Shown here: positions 9,947 to 18,707 of the stretch, in pieces | Layout: every line of letters begins with the position of its first letter | Numbering within the stretch: the first letter of the stretch is position 1 | Origin: Tahibacter sp042701255 | Lineage (GTDB): Bacteria; Pseudomonadota; Gammaproteobacteria; Xanthomonadales; Rhodanobacteraceae | Length of the DNA stretch: 64,000 nt | Assembly: GCF_042701255.1 (NCBI RefSeq) | Contig: NZ_CP170554.1 | Span: 1,612,001-1,676,000 of the forward strand | Direction of reading: 5' to 3' | Translations under genes and position numbers: made by a program | The notes under the pieces: model-generated | Told to the model about the DNA's origin: nothing | The model's database searches: none | Seen by the model: the letters and a program-made list of their open reading frames with translations, nothing else

Positions 9947-10637
9947 CGCTGCCTTCGTCGGTTTCGGCGACGCGATAGCCCACGCGCGGCAAGGTCTGCA
10001 GCAGCTTGACCTCGAACGGCGCGTCGATGGCGCGGCGCAGGTCGTAGACGTGCGAGCGCAGCAGATCGCCGGCCGGTGGATCGTCGCCCCACAGCGCGGT
10101 CTCCAGGCGTTCCCGCGTCACGGCGGCCGGGCTGGCCTGCATCAGCAGGCGCAGCAGAGTGCGGCAGGCCGGGTACAGGTGAATCGGCTTGCCCGCGCGA
10201 ATGACTTCCAGTGTCGTCAGATCCAGTGTCAGATCCGCGACGCGCAGCAATGACGACGCCTGTCGTTCGCCGCGAGACGAACGCGCGGTCAGTGCTTCGA
10301 GGCGTACTTCCAGCTCGGCGAATTCGAACGGTTTCGTCAGATAGTCGTCGGCACCGGCGCGGAAGCCGACGATCTTGTCGGGCAGATCGGCGCGTGCCGT
10401 GAGCATGATGACCGGCACCGGCGAGCGCGCGTCCTGGCGCAGGCGGCGCAGCAATTCCGTGCCGTCCATGCGCGGCAGCATCCAGTCGAGAACCACCGCG
10501 TCGTAATGGCCCTGCGTGGCCAGGTGCAGGCCGGTGGGGCCGTCGGGCGCCGCATCGAGCGTGTGGCCGCGCGGCTCGAAGTACTCGAAGAGATTGGCGA
10601 CCAGCCGGCGATTGTCTTCGATAATGAGAATGCGCAT
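9936..10637 (-). CDS. OmpR/PhoP-family response regulator
   Basis: 233 aa. The receiver domain has the acidic pair ED (7-8), phospho-acceptor D51 in VVLDWMLPRMDG and the conserved lysine in YLTKPFEF. A winged-helix DNA-binding domain follows, ending LLQTLPRVGYRVAE. I start at MRILIIEDNR; an in-frame ATG four codons upstream is also possible, and neither has a strong Shine-Dalgarno sequence. It is the first gene of the regulator-kinase pair. It is clearly paralogous to the regulator at 21407: both share IEDNR, D51 and a very similar C-terminal domain. Confidence 0.92.
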   Translation of the reverse strand: MRILIIEDNRRLVANLFEYFEPRGHTLDAAPDGPTGLHLATQGHYDAVVLDWMLPRMDGTELLRRLRQDARSPVPVIMLTARADLPDKIVGFRAGADDYLTKPFEFAELEVRLEALTARSSRGERQASSLLRVADLTLDLTTLEVIRAGKPIHLYPACRTLLRLLMQASPAAVTRERLETALWGDDPPAGDLLRSHVYDLRRAIDAPFEVKLLQTLPRVGYRVAETDEGSGEH

Positions 10638-10649
10638 CGTTGCGATCAT

Positions 10650-11221
10650 AGCCGGCACGGGCGGACGGCCCAAGCGGCCGGCTGTGAGGCGTGACGACAC
10701 GCCGCAGGATTCCGGCGGGGCGTCTCCCTGCACCGGTGTTCGTGCCAGTGCGGTGACTCCAGGGCTGGACGAGCCTGACCGGTACGGCCTCGTGTTCACA
10801 CGCGCCGCCGCGACGCCCGGCCGGTTCCGAGGCCGCGCCGTCGTTTCCGCGGCTCGTGGCGCGGGCATCGGTGGTATTGCTTCAGCAGCCGTGCGGAGGC
10901 GCTGTCGAGGTGCTGCGCGAGGCCGTCATGTCTGTTGAGCGCACTACGGATGAGAGCGCCTTACGGGTAGCGGCAATCAGCAGGAGTCCGGCATGCAGCC
11001 GCAGCGAAAATGATGCAGGCCGACGAAGCTGTCGCCGACGTCGTCGACGCGACGCGATACGGGCGCGATCGACGGTCACCTTGCCGGCAATAGGAGGAGG
11101 TGGCAGACGGAAAAACGGTGGCCGGCGCGGTATGTCCGGCACATCACGCAGAACGCTGGTCGCGTTCGAAGCGCAGTTTTGTGGCGACGACTATCACGCG
11201 GCAATCATGCCGAAACGATGC
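10650..11221. other. Gene-poor interval
   Basis: About 570 bp separate the response-regulator start from the promoter of the next plus-strand gene. Frames open on both strands are arginine- or serine-rich shadows without ribosome sites or family resemblance. No RNA gene or clear repeat was recognised. Confidence 0.4.
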
Positions 11222-11251
11222 TTGTGACTGCCGCGTGGCGGCGCCTACACT
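11222..11251 (+). promoter_or_regulatory. Candidate sigma-70 promoter
   Basis: TTGTGA (11222-11227) and TACACT (11246-11251) are 18 bp apart, about 30 bp before the start codon of the IPTL-tailed gene. They would give a short leader carrying the strong AGGGGGAAG ribosome site. Prediction only. Confidence 0.45.
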
Positions 11252-11280
11252 CGGCGCGTTCGTATCCAGGGGGAAGTGAT

Positions 11281-12057
11281 ATGCGAACCGGGCTAAGGCG
11301 CGCCTGGGCGGTCGCCTTGCTGTTCTCGATGTTTCCGCTGTTCGCCGCGACGGCCCAGGCGCAGAGCCTGACGGTGCCGGCCGGCGCGAGCCTGCAGGTT
11401 TCCGGCGGCCGTATCGATCTGGCCGGCGGCGACGCCGGCATCGCGGGGCTGTTCGCGCTCGGCGCCGGTGAATTGCGCGGCGTCGGTGCTCTGCGCATCG
11501 CCGCCGGCGGCACGGCGGATTTCGGCAGCGGCACGGCGACCCTGACTGGCGATTGGGAAAATCGCGGAATTTTCAACGCCGGCAGCAGCCGCGTGGAGCT
11601 GCGCGACGGCACGTTGCCGTCCAGTGCGATCCTCGGCACGAGCCAGTTCGCCAATCTCAGTCTCGTGAGCCTGACCGGCAAGCGCTATCGCTTCGAATCG
11701 GGCTTCACCCAGCGCGTCGCCGCACAGCTGCAGATCCAGGGGCAGGGGCCTGCGCTGCAGGTCGACGTCACCGTGCCGGGCAATCTCGCCTATCTGAATC
11801 TGCTGGCCGGCGGCACGCAGGCTATCGCCAACGTCGGTGTTTCCGACGTGTACGCGACGGGGCAGCATCTGGCGCCGACCCTGACCAACCAGGGCGGCAA
11901 CGGCAATGCACAGGGCTGGTTCGGCAACGGCGGCGGTGCCGTCACGCCGCCGACGCCGGTGCCGGCGCTGGGCTGGCCGATGCTGCTGGTGCTGGCAGCC
12001 GGAATGTTGTGGGCCGCGGCGCGTTCGCGCCGGGCCGGCGATCATCAGGGGGCGTGA
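11281..12057 (+). CDS. Exported protein with IPTL-CTERM-like sorting tail
   Basis: 258 aa. The ATG follows AGGGGGAAG. A signal peptide (cleaved near AQA-QS, residue 28) leads into a beta-rich, glycine-rich body (VPAGASLQVSGGRIDLAGGD and similar) that looks like short filamentous-haemagglutinin or beta-solenoid strands. The C-terminus has the three-part sorting layout: proline motif (PTPVPALGWP), hydrophobic helix (MLLVLAAGMLWAA) and an arginine cluster (RSRR). This resembles IPTL-CTERM tails handled by exosortase-like enzymes; no sortase is in the window. The next gene, a collagen-like protein, starts 2 bp after the stop, so both are made together. Confidence 0.8.
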   Translation: MRTGLRRAWAVALLFSMFPLFAATAQAQSLTVPAGASLQVSGGRIDLAGGDAGIAGLFALGAGELRGVGALRIAAGGTADFGSGTATLTGDWENRGIFNAGSSRVELRDGTLPSSAILGTSQFANLSLVSLTGKRYRFESGFTQRVAAQLQIQGQGPALQVDVTVPGNLAYLNLLAGGTQAIANVGVSDVYATGQHLAPTLTNQGGNGNAQGWFGNGGGAVTPPTPVPALGWPMLLVLAAGMLWAAARSRRAGDHQGA

Positions 12058-12058
12058 C

Positions 12059-13576
12059 ATGCGGCATAGTGTCTTAGTAAAGAATTTCCTTTGTGCCAGC
12101 ATCGCGCTGGCCTGCGGCGGCCTCCAGGCGGCCGACGTCAAGGTCGTGCCGCCGGCAGCCGGCGGCTTCAGCGTGCGCAACGCCGGCGACAGCGCCGACC
12201 TGCTGCGCGTCGATGAGAACGGCCGTATTTCGTTCCCGAATCTCGGCGCGGCGGCGACCCAGTCGGCCGCGGTCTGCTTCGACACGGTCAGCGGCGTACT
12301 CGGACCCTGCGGTGGCGGCAGCGGCGGCGGTGCCACGGGCGCGACCGGACCTACGGGGCCGATCGGGCCTACCGGTCCCGTCGGTCCGACCGGCGCAGGC
12401 GCTACCGGCGCTACCGGCGCCACCGGTGCGACCGGTGCGACCGGTTCCGTCGGTCCTACCGGCGCGACGGGCGTTACCGGTGCGACGGGACCGACCGGCT
12501 TCGGTATCGGACCGACCGGTCCGACGGGCGCCACGGGTGCGACCGGCCCGACGGGTCCCACCGGAGTGACCGGCAACACCGGCCCGACCGGTCCCACCGG
12601 CGCCACCGGCGACGTGGGCCCGACGGGCTCCGCGGGCTCGATCGGCGCTACGGGTGCGACGGGTTCCACCGGCGCGACGGGCGCCACCGGCCTGGGCGCG
12701 ACCGGACCGACCGGCGCCACCGGCATCACAGGAGCGACCGGTCCTACCGGCACGACGGGCGTCACCGGCGCCACGGGCTTGGGCGTGACCGGTCCTACCG
12801 GCGCGACCGGCCTGACCGGACCGACCGGTCCCACGGGCCTCACCGGCGTGACGGGCCCCACGGGCGCGACCGGCGCCGGCGTAACGGGTCCCACGGGTGC
12901 GACCGGCGTTACCGGCGCGACTGGCAGCACGGGCAACACCGGCGCTACCGGACCGACCGGCGCGACCGGTTTCGGTGCGACGGGTCCGACCGGTGCTACC
13001 GGCTTCACGGGCCCGACCGGTCCCACGGGACCGACCGGCGCTACCGGTGCCGGTGCGACAGGGCCTACCGGAACGACGGGCGCGACCGGCGCCACGGGGC
13101 CGACCGGCGCGGCGGCCACGGCCAAGTTCCAGATCCGCTTCAACGGCACGGTCAGCACCGCGCTGACGAATCCGCTCTATCCGACGGGCATGGTGCCCGG
13201 CAACGGCGGCACGGTCGGCTTCATCACGACGCAGGGTTTCATCGTCAACTACACCCTGGCCGACGGCCGCGTGACCGGGTCGACGACGGCGAACTACACC
13301 GGTGCGAACTGCACGGGCAACATCTACGTCTCGTCGGGGACCTATCCGCGCGCTTCCATCTCGGGCTTCACGACGAGCAATGCCCGTTTCTATATCCCCA
13401 AGAACGCGACTGCCGTGACCGACCCGACCGCGACGAGCCGCTTCACCGGGGGCGCCTGCAACAACACGTCGAGCGCGTTGACCGGCGCGTTCTACGTGGC
13501 GCTGCCGAACGATCCGGCCGTCACCGGCTACAGCGAAGGCACGACGGGCCAGCTGACCTGGGACTACGTGCCCTGA
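12059..13576 (+). CDS. Collagen-like Gly-X-Thr repeat surface protein
   Basis: 505 aa. The ATG follows AGGGGG and lies 2 bp after the previous stop. There is a signal peptide (cleaved near QAA-DV, residue 25) and an N-terminal domain of about 65 residues that recurs in tail-fibre-like proteins (RVDENGRISFPNLG). A collagen-like stretch of about 87 Gly-X-Y triplets follows, with Thr nearly always at Y (GAT, GPT), then a globular C-terminal domain of about 150 residues. Such repeats form triple helices in bacterial surface filaments such as Bacillus BclA, and threonine at Y is often glycosylated there. Coupled translation with the IPTL-tailed protein suggests a joint surface structure. Confidence 0.88.
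   Translation: MRHSVLVKNFLCASIALACGGLQAADVKVVPPAAGGFSVRNAGDSADLLRVDENGRISFPNLGAAATQSAAVCFDTVSGVLGPCGGGSGGGATGATGPTGPIGPTGPVGPTGAGATGATGATGATGATGSVGPTGATGVTGATGPTGFGIGPTGPTGATGATGPTGPTGVTGNTGPTGPTGATGDVGPTGSAGSIGATGATGSTGATGATGLGATGPTGATGITGATGPTGTTGVTGATGLGVTGPTGATGLTGPTGPTGLTGVTGPTGATGAGVTGPTGATGVTGATGSTGNTGATGPTGATGFGATGPTGATGFTGPTGPTGPTGATGAGATGPTGTTGATGATGPTGAAATAKFQIRFNGTVSTALTNPLYPTGMVPGNGGTVGFITTQGFIVNYTLADGRVTGSTTANYTGANCTGNIYVSSGTYPRASISGFTTSNARFYIPKNATAVTDPTATSRFTGGACNNTSSALTGAFYVALPNDPAVTGYSEGTTGQLTWDYVP
12331..13113 (+). repeat. Collagen-type 9-bp triplet repeat tract
   Basis: About 780 bp of degenerate 9-bp units encode Gly-X-Thr. Codons vary (ACC, ACG, ACT for Thr), so the tract is old or kept diverse and not a fresh slippage array. 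It is broken seven times by a Gly-hydrophobic dipeptide (GA, GFGI, GL, GL, GA, GF, GA), mostly 24-33 residues apart. Confidence 0.85.
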
Positions 13577-13582
13577 GCCTGC

Positions 13583-13614
13583 GGCTGCGCTTCCGGTTCG
13601 CCGGAAGCGCAGCC
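13583..13614 (+). terminator. Hairpin after the collagen-like gene
   Basis: A perfect 14-bp stem (GGCTGCGCTTCCGG / CCGGAAGCGCAGCC) is closed by a TTCG tetraloop, 7 bp after the stop codon. No T-run follows, so it may stabilise the mRNA 3' end or act as a weak terminator. Confidence 0.55.
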
Positions 13615-13929
13615 GTCGATCACCGCCGCGTTCCTCGGTTCGTGGGTCGTCGCGGCTGCGTGCTGCCCGTCGATCGAGGCCTTGGCCGATTCCCGCGACC
13701 GGCACGGCCGCGGCGAACCGAATCGCCATTGCGTAGGGATACGGGCTGCTTCTGCTTGCACTCGCCGCGACAGGCGGCCGCCGCGGTCCGCTGCGTAGTC
13801 ACCGCAGTGAATCGCTGCTAAATCCTTGGCGGACTCGCCAGCGAACTTGCGCACACGCTCCTCTTTCAGAGCCCCGCGGTCGGCGTCAGCCGTCGGCCTG
13901 CACGAGATTCCCTGTTCTGGAGGTGCCAC
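13615..13929. other. Intergenic interval, nothing recognised
   Basis: Between the hairpin and the EF-hand gene I see no supported coding frame, RNA or repeat apart from the GGAGG ribosome site just before 13930. Confidence 0.4.
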
Positions 13930-14223
13930 ATGTTGCGTCCCTTGCTGCTGGCTTTGACCCTCGCGGTTACGATCGGCGGCGCCCAGGCCGCCGAACCGTC
14001 GATGGATGCCTTTGACGGCGACGTATTGCCCCCTTACGACAGGCTGGACGTCAATCACGACGGCATCGTGACCTTGCCCGAAATCGTCGTGATCGCGCCG
14101 GCGCTGGCCGAGCGCATCCGTCACTGCGACACCGATCGCGACGAAACGATGAGTCGCGAGGAATACGCCGCCTGCAAGCTCCCGGCGGCGTCTGCGGCCA
14201 CCGCGCACCATCCGGCGCACTGA
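13930..14223 (+). CDS. Small exported EF-hand protein
   Basis: 97 aa with a strong GGAGG site. The signal peptide ends near AQA-AE (residue 21). Two calcium-loop candidates follow: DVNHDGIVTLPE (40-51), a near-canonical loop, and DTDRDETMSREE (67-78), which lacks the usual central Gly. The C-terminus is His- and Ala-rich. Secreted EF-hand proteins of this size are common in Xanthomonadales and are thought to bind calcium in the periplasm. It is followed after 168 bp by the TIR-domain gene; no functional link is evident. Confidence 0.85.
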   Translation: MLRPLLLALTLAVTIGGAQAAEPSMDAFDGDVLPPYDRLDVNHDGIVTLPEIVVIAPALAERIRHCDTDRDETMSREEYAACKLPAASAATAHHPAH

Positions 14224-14391
14224 GCGCGGCAAGTCATCCGCACGTCCAGATCGGCGCACCGTACGCAGCCGGCTGATCGCAGCCTTCGCGTGTTTCGGGC
14301 CCGCACCGGACCGTCGGGCCGCGGCTGAGATATCCCGCGCTCTTGCAGCAGGTGCAAGCCAAGGTCGTTTCTCGCGGCCGGAGGCGACGCG

Positions 14392-15795
14392 GTGGCGACG
14401 ACGCTGTTCATTTCCTACGCGCATCGCGACGAGGTCGTTCAGCGGGAAGTGATCGAGGCGCTGCAGCCGCTGGCCGAGCGCGGACTGCTCGACGTCTGGC
14501 ATGACCGCCGCATGGTCGCCGGCGACGACATCTTTCCGAACATCGCTGCGGCGCTGGAACGGGCGCGCATCGTCGTGCTGCTGGTCAGCGAAGCGTTTCT
14601 CGGTTCCGAGGAATGCGCGCGCGAGATGTGGCGCGGGCTGGAGAACCGACGCAGACGCGGCACCGTCGTCGTGCCGGTGATCCTGCGCCGCTGCGACTGG
14701 CGCGGCGCGCCGTTCGGCAAACTCAATGCGCTGCCCGTCGACGGCGCGCCACTGGATCAGGCCGGAAACAGACCGGCGGCGCTGGCTGCGGTCGCCGAAG
14801 GCATCGGCGTGCTTGCGGAAAATCTCGTGCGCGCCGATGCGGTACGACGCCGTCGCCGCCGGCTGCTGCTGACCGCGGTGGCCATTGCGCTGTTGCCGTT
14901 CGCGCTGTGGCAGGGCCTGCCGCTCTGGTCCGGCGCCGACGCCGGGATGCCACGGACCGAGCTGACCCTGCCGCGCGGCGTGTTCGTGCTCGCCGAGATC
15001 CGCGCGATCGCACCGGACGGCACGGTCTGGAATCCGCAGGCCGAAGGCCTCTGGCGGCTGCCGGTGCCGCTGCTGTGTTTTCGCCAGGCCGGGCAAACCG
15101 GCGAGGTCTGTCCGGCCACCGCATTCGCCACGGCGCAGGGCGGCCCGTCCGGGCGGCCGGTCAACGCCAGCCACGTGGCGAGCACCTACGCGACGATGAC
15201 CGGCTGGAACCGGGAGTTCTCGGTGCGCCTGAAGAATCAGCGCACGGCGGACAAGCCGCTGCTGGGGCAGGGCGAATGCCGCTTCGGAGTGCCGTGCCGC
15301 CTGCATGCCGACGGCGCGGCGTCCGTCACGGTGGCTGAATTGCTGGTGCTGCCGGCTCTGGATGCGACCGACTCTGCGCTGCGGCCTTATCTGCAGCGCT
15401 GCGTCGCGTCCGACAGTCTGCTCGCGCAGCAGTGGTGGGAGATCGCCAGACTAGCGGGCGCGAACGCGGACCTGGGTCATCTGAGCTACCGCGGTCTCGC
15501 GCAGCGTTACTCCGCCGTGGCCGGGCTCGAATTGAGCACGGAGATGCTGGATGCCCTGCTGCGCGGTGAGCCGGAGGCGTTCGGTCGTGACGGCCTGCGC
15601 CAGGCACCGTTCCGCGCCACGCTCTGGCGCACGGCCCTGAGCTCGGTCCAGTTGTGGAAGCTGTTTGATCCAGCGCCGAATATCGAAAAGGCGACCATGT
15701 ATCAGCTGTTTCCGCGCTTGCGCGAGCGCCTGCGGAAAGCCGGATTCGGCGCCGGTGCGTCCGACGGCTGCGTCGTGCCGCCGGACGAGTCCTGA
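14392..15795 (+). CDS. Membrane-anchored TIR-domain protein
   Basis: 467 aa, GTG start after CCGGAGG. Residues 1-130 are a TIR domain (LFISYAHRDE, BB-loop region DVWHDRRMVAGDD, and SEECAREMW, whose Glu-78 fits the catalytic glutamate of NAD-cleaving TIRs). An arginine-rich stretch (152-157) and one transmembrane helix (158-177) follow, then a 290-residue domain of unknown type with several cysteines, probably periplasmic. TIR proteins can be immune effectors, NADases or signalling modules. The neighbours are not defence genes, so the role is open. The layout suggests a receptor with an outside sensor and an inside TIR effector. Confidence 0.85.
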   Translation: MATTLFISYAHRDEVVQREVIEALQPLAERGLLDVWHDRRMVAGDDIFPNIAAALERARIVVLLVSEAFLGSEECAREMWRGLENRRRRGTVVVPVILRRCDWRGAPFGKLNALPVDGAPLDQAGNRPAALAAVAEGIGVLAENLVRADAVRRRRRRLLLTAVAIALLPFALWQGLPLWSGADAGMPRTELTLPRGVFVLAEIRAIAPDGTVWNPQAEGLWRLPVPLLCFRQAGQTGEVCPATAFATAQGGPSGRPVNASHVASTYATMTGWNREFSVRLKNQRTADKPLLGQGECRFGVPCRLHADGAASVTVAELLVLPALDATDSALRPYLQRCVASDSLLAQQWWEIARLAGANADLGHLSYRGLAQRYSAVAGLELSTEMLDALLRGEPEAFGRDGLRQAPFRATLWRTALSSVQLWKLFDPAPNIEKATMYQLFPRLRERLRKAGFGAGASDGCVVPPDES

Positions 15796-15803
15796 GCGGC
15801 GTC

Positions 15804-16565
15804 TCAGCCTTCGTCGGCCTCGTAGCGTTCGTGCAGCTTCACCGGCTCCGCGGGCTGCTGCGCGCGCTTGCGTATCCAGAGGTTGATCATCTCGACGAAG
15901 ACCGAGAATGCCATCGCCGCGTAGATGTAGCCCTTGGGGATCTTCTGGCCGAAGCCATCGGCCATGAGCACGAGACCGATCATGATCAGGAAGCTCAGCG
16001 CGAGCACCTTGACCGTCGGATGGCGTTCGACGAAGTCGCCGATCGGCCGCGCGAACAGCAGCATGAATGCGATCGAGATCAGGATGGCTGCGAACATGAC
16101 CCAGCGCTGCTCGACCATGCCGACGGCGGTGATGATCGAATCCAGCGAGAACACGATGTCGAGCAGCATGATCTGCACGATGACGCCGCCGAAGCTGGCT
16201 GCGGCCGTGCCGGCGTGGACCTGCTCGGACACGCCCTCGAGCTTCTGGTGGATCTCGTGCGTAGCCTTGCCGATCAGGAACAGGCCGCCGCCGATCAGGA
16301 TCAGGTCGCGCCAGGAAATCGCATGGCCGAACACCGAGAACAGCGGCGCGGTCAGGCCGACGATCCAGGAAATCGCGAACAGCAGGGCCAGGCGCGTGAT
16401 CGCGGCCAGCGCGATGCCGAGGCGGCGGGCCCGGTCGCGCTGCTCGGGCGGCAGCTTGCCGGCGAGGATCGAGATGAAAATGATGTTGTCGATGCCGAGC
16501 ACGAGCTCCAGCGCCGTGAGGGTGGCCAGCGCGATCCAGATTTCGGGTTGGGCCAGCATTTCCAT
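15804..16565 (-). CDS. TerC-family integral membrane protein
   Basis: 253 aa with about seven transmembrane helices. The TerC hallmarks are present: acidic residues within membrane segments in ELVLGIDNIIFISILAGKLP and in DIVFSLDSIITAVGM, duplicated as in the family. Members (TerC, Alx, MeeF/MeeY) export manganese or take part in metal homeostasis and protein secretion. The start has GGAG in front. A GC-rich hairpin lies in its leader, but I could not match it to the yybP-ykoY manganese riboswitch. It converges with the TIR gene, only 8 bp apart. Confidence 0.92.
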   Translation of the reverse strand: MEMLAQPEIWIALATLTALELVLGIDNIIFISILAGKLPPEQRDRARRLGIALAAITRLALLFAISWIVGLTAPLFSVFGHAISWRDLILIGGGLFLIGKATHEIHQKLEGVSEQVHAGTAAASFGGVIVQIMLLDIVFSLDSIITAVGMVEQRWVMFAAILISIAFMLLFARPIGDFVERHPTVKVLALSFLIMIGLVLMADGFGQKIPKGYIYAAMAFSVFVEMINLWIRKRAQQPAEPVKLHERYEADEG

Positions 16566-17026
16566 GACGCACTCCGGGCGATTGACGGGCAGGGCAGACA
16601 AACCCGCGCCGCACACAGGGTGCGCGGCGCGGGTGGTGTGGGTGGATGAAGGAAATCCCGCGCGACCGTGACCGATCGTGCCCTGGTCGCCGGCTGCCGC
16701 TGGTGGCAGCGCTCCGTCGCCCCGGATTTCCTGTCGAGCCAGCCTAGCATCGGCCGATGTGAAGCCCTTGCGAGGATGCCGGCCGCGGCACGGCCGCCGG
16801 ACTCCTCGCCGACGCGGCGCACCGATAGCTGCGGCGCGGGCATTCTTGCTATCGTCGCGCGTCGCCGCGGCCGTGCCCGCGCGGTGCCGTTTGCAACATG
16901 GCCGTCGCAGAATGAATCGCCCGACCGCGCTGCCGGCGCGGCGGTGCTGCGGCAGGACCGCCGTCCCCTCGCTCCACCTGCGGTTCCGATGCGCCCTCGC
17001 GCTCGTCGGCGCTCGGAAGATTCCGC
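16566..17026. other. Divergent control region of terC and rimK
   Basis: This 460-bp interval contains the start-proximal leaders of two divergent genes. A 10-bp perfect stem (CCCGCGCCGC, 16603-16612, with 16624-16633) lies 38 nt before terC. I see no coding frame and no riboswitch that I can name; a regulatory leader for terC remains possible. Confidence 0.4.
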
Positions 17027-17923
17027 ATGAATATTGCAATATTGTCGCGTAATTCAAAACTGTACTCGACGCGACGCCTCATCGAGGCCGGCCGCGAGCG
17101 CGGCCATCGCGTCCGCGTGCTCGATCCGCTGCGCTGCTACATGCGCATCGCGCCCGGCGAGTTCAGCATCCACTACAAAGGCAAGCGCGTAGCCGACTAC
17201 GCCGCAGTCATTCCGCGCATCGGCGCGTCGATCACGTTCTACGGCACGGCCGTGCTGCGCCAGTTCGAGATGATGGGCGTCTATACGCCGAACGGTTCCG
17301 ACGCGGTACTGCGCGCGCGCGACAAGCTGCGCTGCCTGCAGCTGCTCGCGCGCCAGGAAGTCGGCCTGCCCGACACCGTGTTCGGCGACAATCCCGACGA
17401 CACGGCCGACCTGCTCGCGCTGCTCGGCGAACCGCCGCACGTGATCAAGCTCAACGAAGGATCGCAGGGGCAGGGCGTGCTGCTGGCGGAGAAGCGTTCG
17501 TCCTCGCAGAGCGTGATCGAGGCGTTCCGCGGGCTGTACGCGAACTTTCTCGTGCAGGAATTCATCAAGGAAGCCAAGGGCGCGGACATCCGCTGCTTCG
17601 TCGTCGGCGGCAAGGTCGTCGCGGCAATGCGGCGCCAGGCGCGCGCCGGCGAGTTCCGTTCGAACCTGCACCGCGGCGGCAGTGCGAGCGAAGTCGAACT
17701 GTCGGCGCGCGAGCAGGAAGTCGCCATTCTCGCGGCGCGCACGATGCAGTTGAACGTCGCCGGCGTGGATCTGCTGCGCTCCAAGCGCGGCCCGCTGGTG
17801 CTGGAAGTCAATTCCTCGCCGGGGCTCGAAGGCATAGAAGCGGCGACTTCGGTCGACGTCGCCGGCGCGATCATCGACTACGTCTGCACCGCTGCGTTGA
17901 AGCGCAAACGTCGCGGCGTCTGA
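17027..17923 (+). CDS. rimK: RimK-type ribosomal protein S6--L-glutamate ligase
   Basis: 298 aa, matching RimK. The N-terminal domain begins MNIAILSRN, as in the family. The ATP-grasp fold follows with GSDAVLRARDKL, the nucleotide-binding glycine loop LNEGSQGQGVLLAEKR, the FLVQEFIKEAKGADIRCFVV stretch and the metal-binding end LEVNSSPGLEGIE. RimK adds glutamate residues to the C-terminus of ribosomal protein S6 and can make poly-glutamate. It is a single-gene unit here with divergent terC upstream. The ribosome site is modest (GGAAG). Confidence 0.93.
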   Translation: MNIAILSRNSKLYSTRRLIEAGRERGHRVRVLDPLRCYMRIAPGEFSIHYKGKRVADYAAVIPRIGASITFYGTAVLRQFEMMGVYTPNGSDAVLRARDKLRCLQLLARQEVGLPDTVFGDNPDDTADLLALLGEPPHVIKLNEGSQGQGVLLAEKRSSSQSVIEAFRGLYANFLVQEFIKEAKGADIRCFVVGGKVVAAMRRQARAGEFRSNLHRGGSASEVELSAREQEVAILAARTMQLNVAGVDLLRSKRGPLVLEVNSSPGLEGIEAATSVDVAGAIIDYVCTAALKRKRRGV

Positions 17924-18011
17924 AGCGGTCGCCGCAACGGCGACGCATGTGCCATTCGTCGTGTGCGATGCAGTTCATTCGTCAATGAATGTCATCGTAC
18001 GAAGGTTGCCG

Positions 18012-18041
18012 TTGACAAGCCCCGGCCGGCTTACCTAGCAT
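18012..18041 (+). promoter_or_regulatory. Strong candidate sigma-70 promoter
   Basis: A consensus TTGACA (18012-18017) and TAGCAT (18036-18041) are 18 bp apart, about 80 bp before the next start codon. A 6-bp inverted repeat (TTCATT-CGTC-AATGAA, 17974-17989) lies just upstream and could be an activator site. Confidence 0.55.
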
Positions 18042-18122
18042 CGCCCGGCCGCTGTCTCCCTCTGATATCCGAAGACGGTGTGCAGGGGGTCTGGGTATCT
18101 GACGGTAGACGGAGTACGCGAC

Positions 18123-18599
18123 GTGAAGCGTTTTGCCAAAGCTGTTGTGTTCGCTGTGGGTATGTCGCTGGCCATGGGCGCCATGGCGGCAGAGAAACTG
18201 GATCCGGCCCTGCAGGCCGTGACCAAGGAAAAGTTCGACGACCAGGCTGCGGCGATCCGCCAGCAGATGAAGGCCGGAGGTCGTTGGGAATTCGTCGACG
18301 CCACCGAGCGCGCTCAGGTCAATACGCGCCTCGACGAAATCGCCGCGCTGCTCGCCAAGAGCAACTCGGTCGACGAGATGGATCGCACCGACAAAGGCAA
18401 GCTGCTCGAGGCTCAGGAAGACGTCAACGCCGTCCTGACCAAGAAGGATGGCCGCCGTCTGATCTGCCAGCAGGTCGCGCCGACCGGTTCGAACCGCAAG
18501 CAGAAGCAGTGCTCCACCTTCGCCGAGCGCGAACGCCAGCGCCGCGATGCGCGTGATTTCCTGCGCAGCACCGGCGACGACGGCATCCGTACCAATTGA
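18123..18599 (+). CDS. Small exported protein of unknown function
   Basis: 158 aa from a GTG start preceded by GGAG. A signal peptide (MKRFAKAVVFAVGMSLAMGA, cleaved near AMA-AE) leads into a charged, helical mature domain with two cysteines (ICQQ and QCSTF) that may form a disulphide. The C-terminus is strongly charged (AERERQRRDARDF). I cannot name the family. A strong promoter lies upstream and a clean terminator follows, so it is a well-expressed single-gene unit. Confidence 0.8.
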   Translation: MKRFAKAVVFAVGMSLAMGAMAAEKLDPALQAVTKEKFDDQAAAIRQQMKAGGRWEFVDATERAQVNTRLDEIAALLAKSNSVDEMDRTDKGKLLEAQEDVNAVLTKKDGRRLICQQVAPTGSNRKQKQCSTFAERERQRRDARDFLRSTGDDGIRTN

Positions 18600-18609
18600 T
18601 GACGGGCAA

Positions 18610-18645
18610 GGGCGGCGGCTCAGGTCGGCCGCCGCCCTCTTTTTG
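18610..18645 (+). terminator. Rho-independent terminator
   Basis: A 10-bp GC stem (GGGCGGCGGC / GCCGCCGCCC) with an 8-nt loop is followed by TCTTTTT, 10 bp after the stop codon of the exported protein. Confidence 0.85.
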
Positions 18646-18707
18646 CTGCTTGCCCGGCGTCGCCGGCTACGGCATGCTGTACGAAGTCATTCGTTGAGGT
18701 GACCGCC

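Noticed and set aside
10856..11227. Possible 123-aa gene before the IPTL-tailed gene
   Set aside because: Ser/Arg-rich shadow-like composition, no ribosome site, and it runs into the predicted promoter of the next gene.
11293..13158. Pro/Val-rich open frame opposite the collagen-like gene
   Set aside because: The repeats (PVGPVAPV) are the reverse complement of the Gly-X-Thr codons. The plus strand has the signal peptide and ribosome site.
14392..15795. Thoeris anti-phage system
   Set aside because: There is no ThsA-like partner or other defence gene nearby, and the protein has a membrane helix and a large outer domain.
16566..16740. yybP-ykoY manganese riboswitch upstream of terC
   Set aside because: The conserved GGGGAGUA and GAGACC-type parts could not be found; only a GC hairpin is present.
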